A stretch of 64,000 nucleotides of DNA from the NCBI RefSeq assembly GCF_040686855.1, contig NZ_JBFBOG010000002.1, positions 558,001 through 622,000 on the forward strand, given 5' to 3'. Every line of letters begins with the position of its first letter. Within the stretch, counting starts at the first letter, position 1. The position numbers and the translations under genes are program-made. The notes under the pieces are model-generated. The model worked only from the letters and a program-made list of their open reading frames with translations, ran no database searches and was not told the DNA's origin. The stretch comes from Leifsonia sp040686855 (lineage in GTDB: Bacteria > Actinomycetota > Actinomycetes > Actinomycetales > Microbacteriaceae). Positions 16,774 through 24,087 of this stretch are shown piece after piece.

Positions 16774-18255
16774 ATGCCCAACGGACTGATCGACGACGCC
16801 AGCCTGCGCGTCCACCCGGACGGCCTCGCGCTCTCGCTCACCATCCCCTGGTACCGCAGCCTGTGGCTGTCGTCGGTCACGACGCTGCGGCTGACCCTCG
16901 ACGGTGCGGAGGTGCCGGAGGAGGACCTGACGTTCGAGCTGGACGGCGTGCGCTACGCGATCCCTGACCTTCCGCAGCAGAGCGACGTGCTCTGGTACCT
17001 GCAGTCGCATCCGCTGCTGATCGTGCGACGCGACCCGCCGGTCGCGCTGGGCGAGACGCACGAGGTCGAGCTGCACGGCGAGCTCCGGCTGCCGTACATG
17101 CAGATCGCACCGGGAGCCGACGGCGGCCCCGGCGTGTACGTGCCGAACGTCGTGCACCAGCGGCTAACGCTGATCGCCGGCGACCGCGACGCGACGCCGC
17201 CGGCTCTCGTGGCGGAGGTGCCGCCCGCGCCCGCGGCGACCGACGAGGACCCGTTCCGGCTCGGCCTCACCCTCTACTCGGCGAGCGCGGAGTTCCGGGC
17301 TGGGTGGTACGACTTCGACGGCCTGCTCGACCGGGTCGCCGAGCTCGGCATCGGACCGGGGATCGAGATCGTCGCGTCCCAGATGCTCTCGGCCTACCCG
17401 GCGCTCTCCGACGACTTCGTGTCGAAATGGCGCGCCGCCTTCGACCGGCACGGCTTCGATGCGAGCTCGTTCGGTGCGAACCTCGACATGGGCAAGCGCC
17501 GCGACCGCGACATGACCCCCGACGAGGAGTTCGAGGTCAGCGAGCTGCTGTTCCGGGATGCGAAGACGCTCGGCTTCCCGCTGGTGCGCATCCAATCGGC
17601 GAAGCCCGAGCTGCTGCGGCGGCTGCTGCCCGTGGCCGAGGAGCTGAACCTGAAGCTGGCCTACGAGATCCACGCGCCGATGGGCCCGAACTCGCCCGAG
17701 ATCATGAAGCTGCGCGACGTCTACGCCGAGCTCGACTCCCCGCTGCTCGGCTTCGTGGCCGACTTCTCCTCGACGATGCACAGCATGTCCCCCACGCTGC
17801 TGCGCGCGGTGCGCCGCGCCGGGCTCGACGACGAGGGTGTGCAGCGCCTGCAGGACATCTGGGCGACGGATGCGCCCATGCGCGCGCGTCAGGAGGAGTT
17901 CATCCAGTACCTGCGCGGCCGCGACTTCGACCCCGGCCGGCTCGGCGCCTTCGCGCACCTCGCGTTCAACATGCATGGACACGTCGACCCGCACGAGTGG
18001 GCGGACATCATGCCGCAGATCCTGCACGTGCACGCCAAGTTCTACGACATCGACGAGCACGGCCAGGAGCCGGCGATCGACTACCCGGAGCTCGTCCGCA
18101 TCTTCGTCGAGGGCGGCTACCGCGGCTACTGGTCTAGCGAGTGGGAGGGCCACGCCTTCGCGGAGCTCGGCGAGGTGGACCCGCTGCTGCTGGTGCGTAA
18201 GCAGCACGACCTCATCCGGGCGAGCATGCGGGCCCTCCATGCCGCCGCACGATAG
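16774..18255 (+). CDS. Single-chain DUF6379-TIM barrel fusion (candidate fused C-deglycosidase)
   Basis: A 493-residue protein. Residues 1-140 are a DUF6379 domain (SLTIPWYRSLWLSSV, RLPYMQIAPGADGGPG), 141-158 a Pro/Ala linker, and 159-493 a sugar-isomerase barrel. Ligands are Glu298 (YEIHAP), Asp330 (VADFSSTMH), His420 (HVHAKFYDI) and Glu456 (SSEWEGH), with His300 in E-I-H. The two halves closely match the separate proteins at 34794 and 32949, so it is the fused form of a two-subunit enzyme. It follows the unfused pair by two bases, with GGAG before the ATG. Likely acts on 3-keto glycosides; a different substrate from its neighbours is inferred. Confidence 0.8.
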   Translation: MPNGLIDDASLRVHPDGLALSLTIPWYRSLWLSSVTTLRLTLDGAEVPEEDLTFELDGVRYAIPDLPQQSDVLWYLQSHPLLIVRRDPPVALGETHEVELHGELRLPYMQIAPGADGGPGVYVPNVVHQRLTLIAGDRDATPPALVAEVPPAPAATDEDPFRLGLTLYSASAEFRAGWYDFDGLLDRVAELGIGPGIEIVASQMLSAYPALSDDFVSKWRAAFDRHGFDASSFGANLDMGKRRDRDMTPDEEFEVSELLFRDAKTLGFPLVRIQSAKPELLRRLLPVAEELNLKLAYEIHAPMGPNSPEIMKLRDVYAELDSPLLGFVADFSSTMHSMSPTLLRAVRRAGLDDEGVQRLQDIWATDAPMRARQEEFIQYLRGRDFDPGRLGAFAHLAFNMHGHVDPHEWADIMPQILHVHAKFYDIDEHGQEPAIDYPELVRIFVEGGYRGYWSSEWEGHAFAELGEVDPLLLVRKQHDLIRASMRALHAAAR

Positions 18256-18273
18256 CGCGGGCACGAGGACGGG

Positions 18274-19209
18274 TCAGCCGCGGACGCCGGCGGCGACGAT
18301 GCGGCCGGCCTCCTCGAAGAGGCCGCGCATCCACGTGTGCTCGGGGTCGTGCGTGTGCACGGGATGCCACCAGAGGGCGTTCATGATCGGCGTCGGCTCG
18401 AACGGGAGGCCGATCACGCGCACGGCGCCCGCCTGCTGGGCCAGCGGCACCAGCGCCCGATGGATGATGCCGACGCGTCCGGTTCCGGCGATGAAGTGGG
18501 GGATGGCGAGGAAGCTCTCGACCACGACCTCCACGTTCGGCTCGATGCCGAGCTGCTGCACCTGCCGCTCCGCCGACGTGAACGCGGAGCGCGACTGGTA
18601 GTTCATCACCCACGGCAGCGTGGACAGCTCCTCGCGCGACAGGGTGTCGCCCACCGTGTCGTTCGTCTCGGCGACGATCGCCACCCATTCGTCCTGCCAC
18701 AGGTCGACGAACGGCAGCTCGGTCAGGAAGCCGTGGGGGATGACCATGCCGTCCACTGAGCGGAGCCGGTTCGACGCGTCCTCGACCACGGTCGGGTTGT
18801 GCAGCATGAAGCGGAAGTGGACGCCCGGCGCCTGCTGCGCGGCCAGCTCGGAGACGACGCGCCCGATCGTGGTGAAGCCGTAGTCGGAGCCGAAGATCGA
18901 GAACTGGCGCACCGACTCCGACGGATCCCAGGCCGCCTGGCTCTCGAAGACGCGGCGCGCGGCCTCCAGTGCGATGGTCGTGTGGTCCGCCAGCCGCAGG
19001 GCGAGCGGCGTCAGTTCGTAGGTGTTCCCCCGGCGGGCGAGGATCGGGTCGCCGAAGTGGATGCGCAGCCGCGAGAGCGACGCGCTGAGGGCCGGCTGGC
19101 TCAGCCGGAGCCGCTCGGCGGCGCGCGTCACGCTGCGCTCGGTGAGCAGCGCGTCGAGCGCGATCAGCAGGTTCAGATCGAGCCGCGACATCAGCGGATA
19201 GTCGGTCAC
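18274..19209 (-). CDS. LysR-family regulator (NodD-like)
   Basis: A 311-residue LysR protein. The winged helix (about 9-65) reads DLNLLIALDALLTERSVTRA, here given as LNLLIALDALL and SVTRAAERLRLSQPALSASL. The effector-binding domain follows to the C-terminus. The NodD/LinR group answers aromatic and flavonoid-like inducers. It is convergent with the fused deglycosidase gene and divergent from the sugar ABC operon, across a region with T-N11-A palindromes. The likely start is GTG at 19209; ATG at 19191 is an alternative. It probably activates the island on sensing a glycoside or aglycone. Confidence 0.85.
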   Translation of the reverse strand: MTDYPLMSRLDLNLLIALDALLTERSVTRAAERLRLSQPALSASLSRLRIHFGDPILARRGNTYELTPLALRLADHTTIALEAARRVFESQAAWDPSESVRQFSIFGSDYGFTTIGRVVSELAAQQAPGVHFRFMLHNPTVVEDASNRLRSVDGMVIPHGFLTELPFVDLWQDEWVAIVAETNDTVGDTLSREELSTLPWVMNYQSRSAFTSAERQVQQLGIEPNVEVVVESFLAIPHFIAGTGRVGIIHRALVPLAQQAGAVRVIGLPFEPTPIMNALWWHPVHTHDPEHTWMRGLFEEAGRIVAAGVRG

Positions 19210-19274
19210 GACAGTGTGATCCTTTCCGACGAGGGCCAGGCGATCTCACTATAACGACCCGCGTATTCATCGAG

Positions 19275-19316
19275 CTTATGTCTGGGATAAGCAGAAGGCG
19301 CGTTGTTTATCTGCTT
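19275..19316. promoter_or_regulatory. LysR-type operator region
   Basis: CTTATGTCTGGGATAAG (19275-19291) is an inverted repeat that fits the T-N11-A LysR box. Overlapping it, AAGCAGA (19289-19295) and TCTGCTT (19310-19316) form a second inverted repeat. Both sit between the LysR gene and the ABC operon, the standard place for LysR recognition and activation sites. Confidence 0.55.
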
Positions 19317-19401
19317 TAGCGCTGCGACACTCAGATGGCACCCGGAGGTCGGCGCAGTCGCCGCCCTCGCCGACAACGAAGTCTTGGAAGAGGTCAACCC
19401 G

Positions 19402-20694
19402 ATGAAGATCACACGCAGGAGCCGGACCGCTCGGCTCGCCTGGCTCGCCATTCCGGTCAGCGCCGGACTCGTCCTCGCCGGCTGCTCCTCGAGCGGCACC
19501 TCCTCCGGCAAGGAGCCCCAGACCATCACCTTCGCCTATGGCGCGGCGAACGATCAGGACAAGGTGGCCTACAACAGCCTGGCGTCGTCGTTCGAAGCCG
19601 AGAACAAGGGCGTCACGGTCACGACGCAGAACCTGCCGATCCAGAGCTACCCGACCACGATCGCCACCCGCGTCCAGGGCGGCAACGCACCCGACACGTT
19701 CTACGCCGAGGGCGGAACCGGCCAGTCCAACTCGATCCTGCCGTGGGCCAAGTCCGGGCTCGTCCTCCCTCTCGACGACGCGTCCATCGCGAAGAACATG
19801 CCCGAGTCCGCCAAGAGCCTCTATACCTACAACGGGAAGATCTACGGCGTCCCGCTCGGCACCCAGCTGAACGGCGTGATCTACAACGACGAGCTCGCCC
19901 AGTCGATCGGCGTGAAGATCGACGCGACGACCAGCCTCGACGACATCATCGCCCAGTGCGGCAAGGCCCGCGCGGCCGGCAAGACGATCTACGGCCTGGC
20001 CGGGTCGACGTATCAGAACAACGGCATCCTCGCCGTCGCGATCGCCACCTCCACGGTGTACGGGCCCGACAAGGACTGGAACGGGAAGCGCTCCGAGAAC
20101 AAGGTCACCTTCGCGGGCACCAAGGGGTGGACGACCGCCCTCGAGTCGATCAAGAAGATGTACGACTCGGGATGCTTCCAGGACGGCGCGACGAGCGCCG
20201 GCTTCGACGCCCTCACCAACGGCGCGTCGTCGGGCAAGATCCTCGGCTTCTTCGCCCCGAGCGCGGCAGCCGCGACGATCATGCAGGCGGCCGGCGGCCA
20301 CGTGAAGCTCATCGCCCTCCCGGTCGGAGCGCCGGACGGCACCAAGACCTACCTGTCGCTGAGCGCCGACCAGGGCGTCACCGCGAGCGCGAAGACCAAG
20401 AGCCCGAAGCTCGCGACCGACTTCCTGAGCTACATCATCTCGGACAAGGGCCAGGAGCACTACTCGAAGCAGGTCGGGTCCATCCCGGTGAACGTCAACG
20501 CGGACTCCACCCTGCTGCCGCAGTACGACGGCATCAAGGACCAGATCGCGAAGGGCGACACCCGCGGCTACGCGCCGACGGAGTGGCCGAACGCCAAGGT
20601 CTACACCGATCTCGGCAACGGCGTGCAGGGCATCCTGACCGGTCAGATGACCGTCAAGCAGGTGCTCCAGCAGCTGGACTCCGACTGGGGTTGA
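19402..20694 (+). CDS. ABC sugar transporter, substrate-binding lipoprotein
   Basis: A 430-residue family 1 solute-binding protein. The signal has KITRRSRTARLAWLAIPVSA then the lipobox LVLAGCSSS, with Cys at about 31 lipidated and anchored outside the membrane. The mature part shows the ITFAYGAANDQDKVAY opening and SGKILGFFAPSAA late in the chain, typical of oligosaccharide/glycoside binders. An AGAGG-type site precedes the ATG. It heads an operon with two permease genes; no ATPase gene is in the operon, so the shared MsiK-type ATPase common in actinobacteria is probably used. Confidence 0.9.
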   Translation: MKITRRSRTARLAWLAIPVSAGLVLAGCSSSGTSSGKEPQTITFAYGAANDQDKVAYNSLASSFEAENKGVTVTTQNLPIQSYPTTIATRVQGGNAPDTFYAEGGTGQSNSILPWAKSGLVLPLDDASIAKNMPESAKSLYTYNGKIYGVPLGTQLNGVIYNDELAQSIGVKIDATTSLDDIIAQCGKARAAGKTIYGLAGSTYQNNGILAVAIATSTVYGPDKDWNGKRSENKVTFAGTKGWTTALESIKKMYDSGCFQDGATSAGFDALTNGASSGKILGFFAPSAAAATIMQAAGGHVKLIALPVGAPDGTKTYLSLSADQGVTASAKTKSPKLATDFLSYIISDKGQEHYSKQVGSIPVNVNADSTLLPQYDGIKDQIAKGDTRGYAPTEWPNAKVYTDLGNGVQGILTGQMTVKQVLQQLDSDWG

Positions 20695-20706
20695 TCAGCT
20701 GATCAC

Positions 20707-20735
20707 GGCGGCCGGCTCGCACAGAGCCGGCCGCC
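20707..20735 (+). promoter_or_regulatory. Strong intergenic stem-loop between binding protein and permease genes
   Basis: GGCGGCCGGCTC, five bases, GAGCCGGCCGCC: a perfect 12-bp stem with no T-run. Hairpins after binding-protein genes often stabilise the upstream mRNA or trim readthrough, which would give more binding protein than permease. Confidence 0.6.
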
Positions 20736-20763
20736 CGGACGGCGTTAGATAAGGAACGAGTCG

Positions 20764-21726
20764 ATGACGACGCAGTCAGAGGTGCGGACGATGACCACGA
20801 AGACGCAGACCCAGACGCAGGCCACGGTCCCGCCACGCCAGCGCGCTGTCGAGAGGAAGCCCTACCGGGTGAAGCTCGGCAGCTGGTGGTGGGCGCTCCC
20901 CGCCCTCGTGCTGATGCTCATCGTGATCTACGCCACCACCGTGGCGGGCGGCTTCTTCGCCTTCACCAACTGGTCGGGTCTCGGCCCGTTCGACTTCGTC
21001 GGCCTGGCGAACTTCGTCAAGATCTTCCAGACCCCGGAGCTGATCGGCTCGCTCTGGAACACCCTGCTCCTCGCGTTCGGCTTCCTGATCTTCACCAACG
21101 TCTTCGGGCTGCTGTTCGCTCTCGCGCTCAACCGGTCGCTGAAGTCCCGGTACGTCCTCCGCACGCTGCTGTTCATGCCGGTGGTCGTCAGCCCGATCGC
21201 GGTCTCGTACATCTGGAAGTTCATCTTCGACTACAACGGCCCGCTCAACCAGGCGATGACCGCCGTCGGCCTCCCGAAGCAGAACTGGCTGGCCGACCCG
21301 GGCCTCGCCATCTGGTGCATCCTCGTCGTGATGGTCTGGCAGAACATCGGCTTCGTCATGGTGATCTACCTGGCCGGACTCGCGACCGTGCCGATCGAGA
21401 TGGAGGAGGCGGCCGCGCTCGACGGCGCCAGCCCCTTCAAGCGGTTCCGGTTCGTCGTCCTACCCCAGATCCAGCCGTCGGTCGCCATCGCGACCACGCT
21501 GACGCTCATCCAGGGCCTGCGCGTGTTCGACCAGGTCGTCGCCCTCACCAACGGCGGACCGGCAGGAGCCACCCAGACGCTCGCACTCGAGGTGTACCAG
21601 CAGGCGTTCACCTACCAGCAGTTCGGGTTCGGCGCGGCTCTGGCTCTGATCCTGAGCCTGCTGATCCTGCTCTTCTCCATCGCGCAGCAGTACGCGACGC
21701 GCGACCGCTCGCTCAAGGAGGCGTGA
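20764..21726 (+). CDS. ABC sugar permease (MalF/UgpA-like)
   Basis: A 320-residue inner-membrane permease with six or more hydrophobic segments. The coupling-loop EAA motif appears as EMEEAAALDGASPFKRF near residue 213, where the ATPase docks. AAGGAA lies eight bases before the ATG; a later ATG at codon 10 is possible. It pairs with the next permease and the upstream lipoprotein to import a sugar or glycoside. Confidence 0.9.
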   Translation: MTTQSEVRTMTTKTQTQTQATVPPRQRAVERKPYRVKLGSWWWALPALVLMLIVIYATTVAGGFFAFTNWSGLGPFDFVGLANFVKIFQTPELIGSLWNTLLLAFGFLIFTNVFGLLFALALNRSLKSRYVLRTLLFMPVVVSPIAVSYIWKFIFDYNGPLNQAMTAVGLPKQNWLADPGLAIWCILVVMVWQNIGFVMVIYLAGLATVPIEMEEAAALDGASPFKRFRFVVLPQIQPSVAIATTLTLIQGLRVFDQVVALTNGGPAGATQTLALEVYQQAFTYQQFGFGAALALILSLLILLFSIAQQYATRDRSLKEA

Positions 21727-21730
21727 GCCG

Positions 21731-22573
21731 ATGTTCCGCTACACCAAGAAGACCCTGGCGATCGAGATCATCGTGCTGATCGCCACGGCGATCATGCTCC
21801 TGCCGTTCTGGATCCTGCTGATGGGCTCGTTCAAGACGCTGCCCGACATCCTGAGCTCTGCCGCGGTCGCGCCGCCGACGAGCGCCACCTTCGACAACTT
21901 CATCCAGCTGCTCTCGCCGGCCTCCGCGTCGTCGGGGAACATCTGGGCGGGTCTGGCCTCCAGCCTGATCATCACGGCAGGCAGCATCCTGCTGTTGGTG
22001 GGTCTGGGCAGCGTGGCCGCCTACGGGATCGCCCGCTCGACCAGCAAGTGGAGCCGCCGCTCCTTCTATCTGTTCCTCGTGGCCATCATCCTGCCCACCC
22101 AGCTCGGCACCCTGCCGCTCTACATCGGCGCGCGCGAGGTGGGACTCGTCGGCAACCCCTGGGGCATGATCCTCATCTACACCGGGATGCTGATGCCGCT
22201 GTCGGTGTTCCTCTACGCCAACTTCTTCCGCAACCTGACGCCGGAGTACGAAGAGGCCGCGATCATCGACGGTGCCAACCGGTACCAGGTGTTCCGGCGC
22301 GTCGTGTTCCCGCTCATGTCGCCGGCCACCGGCACGGTCGCGATCCTCGCCGGGCTCATCGTCTGGAACGACTTCTTCACGTCGCTGATCTTCCTGAACG
22401 GGACCGCCTGGCAGACGCTGCCCGTCGTGATGTACAGCTACGTCGGGTCGCTGGTCTCCCAGTGGAACCTGATCTTCGCCGTCGTCATCGTGTCGATGAT
22501 CCCGATCCTGGCCTTCTACGCCTTCGCGCAGAAGAAGTTCATCCAGGGCTACGCGGGCGGGCTCAAGGGCTGA
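21731..22573 (+). CDS. ABC sugar permease (MalG/UgpE-like)
   Basis: A 280-residue inner-membrane permease with six hydrophobic segments. The EAA loop reads EYEEAAIIDGANRYQVF near residue 175. It is five bases from the previous permease and is followed after two bases by the GH43 gene, linking import directly to cytoplasmic sugar hydrolysis. Confidence 0.9.
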   Translation: MFRYTKKTLAIEIIVLIATAIMLLPFWILLMGSFKTLPDILSSAAVAPPTSATFDNFIQLLSPASASSGNIWAGLASSLIITAGSILLLVGLGSVAAYGIARSTSKWSRRSFYLFLVAIILPTQLGTLPLYIGAREVGLVGNPWGMILIYTGMLMPLSVFLYANFFRNLTPEYEEAAIIDGANRYQVFRRVVFPLMSPATGTVAILAGLIVWNDFFTSLIFLNGTAWQTLPVVMYSYVGSLVSQWNLIFAVVIVSMIPILAFYAFAQKKFIQGYAGGLKG

Positions 22574-22575
22574 CC

Positions 22576-24087
22576 GTGGTAACCGACAGCCGTCGCGGAC
22601 CCGATCGAGGGGACGGGACGTTCCTCAACCCCGTCCTGCCCGGGGACCGGCCGGACCCGTCGGTGCTGCGCGTCGGCGACGCCTTCTACCTGACGTACTC
22701 GTCGTTCGACGCGTCCCCGGGGCTGACGGTCTGGCGCTCGCCGGACCTCGTCAACTGGACGTTCGTGACCTGCGCGCTCGCGGAGCCGCACAGCACGGTC
22801 TTCGCTCCGGACCTGGTTGAGCACGACGGGCGCTACTTCATCTACTTTCCGTACATCCCGAGCGCCTGGTCCGAGGAGATCGCGGCGCCGGAGGTGTGGG
22901 TGGTCCACGCGGACAGCCCGGAGGGGCCGTGGAGCGAACCGGTGTTCACCGGCATCTCCGGGGCGATCGACCCCGGTCACATCGTCGGCGAGGACGGCGA
23001 GCGCTACCTGTTCGTCAACGGCGTCCGGCGCTGCCGGCTGAGCCCGGACGGCCTCCGCGCGGTCACCCCGCTCGAGCAGGTCTACGACGGCTGGCGCTAC
23101 CCCGACGAGTGGATCACCGAGGCCTACGCGCTCGAGGGGCCGAAGCTCTTCCGCCGCGGCGACTGGTTCTACCTGGTGAGCGCGGTCGGCGGCACCGGCG
23201 GTCCCGCGACCGGTCACATGGTGATCGTCGCGCGCTCCCGCTCGGTGCACGGGCCGTGGGAGAACGCGCCGCACAATCCCGTCGCCCGCACCTGGTCGGT
23301 GGACGAGGCCTGGTGGTCCCGCGGCCACGCGACGCTCGTCGACCGCGGCGACGACTCCTGGTGGATGGTGTCCCACGGCTACGAGAACGGGTACCGCACC
23401 CTGGGGCGGCAGGCCCTGCTCGAGCCGATCGTGTGGACGGAGGACGGCTGGCCCGAGGCGCCCTCCCGCGACCTCGGCGCCCCGATCCGGAAACCGGTCG
23501 ACGGCGCGTCGCCGGTGTCGGTGCCCGCGCCCTCGGACGACTTCGCGACTGCCGCCTGGGGCGAGCGCTGGGTCTTCGACAACCCGGCACGCGACGAACT
23601 CGGCCGCGCCGGTCTCGACGGCGGACTCGTCCTGCGGGGCAAAGGCCGCGGCCCGGCCGACTCCTCACCGCTGACGACCTGGTCCATGGACCGCGCCTAC
23701 GAGGTCGAGGTCGAGCTGGAGGTGCGCGACGGCTCGGCGGGCGGCCTCTTGCTGTACTTCGACGACCGCCTGTTCTACGGGATGGGCTGGGACGGCGAGG
23801 CCATGCAGAGCTATGCCGGCGGAGTCCGGACGCACTGGCGCGAGCCCGCGGAGCCGGGCACGACGATCGAGTTCCGTCTGAGGAACGACCATCACATCGT
23901 CACCGGCTGGCACCGTCGGCCGGGTGACGAGTGGACGCGGCACGGCGTCCGCTACGACACCTCCGGCGCCCACTCGGCGACGATCAACGACCTGAAGAGC
24001 CTGCGGCCCGCGCTGTTCGCCTCGGGGGACGGCGAGGTCTCGTTCCGGGGGTTCCGGTACCGGGCGCTGGACGAGGTGGCAGCATGA
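22576..24087 (+). CDS. GH43-family glycosidase
   Basis: A 503-residue protein. The N-terminal five-bladed propeller (about 15-320) has the GH43 catalytic set: Asp27 in DRPDPSVLR (base), Asp132 in SGAIDPGH (pKa modulator) and Glu187 in ALEGPKL (acid). A C-terminal beta-sandwich (about 330-503) reads as a concanavalin-like or DUF1349-type module. No signal peptide, so it acts on imported arabinosides or xylosides. The GTG at 22576 follows the permease stop by two bases. It may remove outer pentoses before the 3-oxidation route. Confidence 0.85.
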   Translation: MVTDSRRGPDRGDGTFLNPVLPGDRPDPSVLRVGDAFYLTYSSFDASPGLTVWRSPDLVNWTFVTCALAEPHSTVFAPDLVEHDGRYFIYFPYIPSAWSEEIAAPEVWVVHADSPEGPWSEPVFTGISGAIDPGHIVGEDGERYLFVNGVRRCRLSPDGLRAVTPLEQVYDGWRYPDEWITEAYALEGPKLFRRGDWFYLVSAVGGTGGPATGHMVIVARSRSVHGPWENAPHNPVARTWSVDEAWWSRGHATLVDRGDDSWWMVSHGYENGYRTLGRQALLEPIVWTEDGWPEAPSRDLGAPIRKPVDGASPVSVPAPSDDFATAAWGERWVFDNPARDELGRAGLDGGLVLRGKGRGPADSSPLTTWSMDRAYEVEVELEVRDGSAGGLLLYFDDRLFYGMGWDGEAMQSYAGGVRTHWREPAEPGTTIEFRLRNDHHIVTGWHRRPGDEWTRHGVRYDTSGAHSATINDLKSLRPALFASGDGEVSFRGFRYRALDEVAA

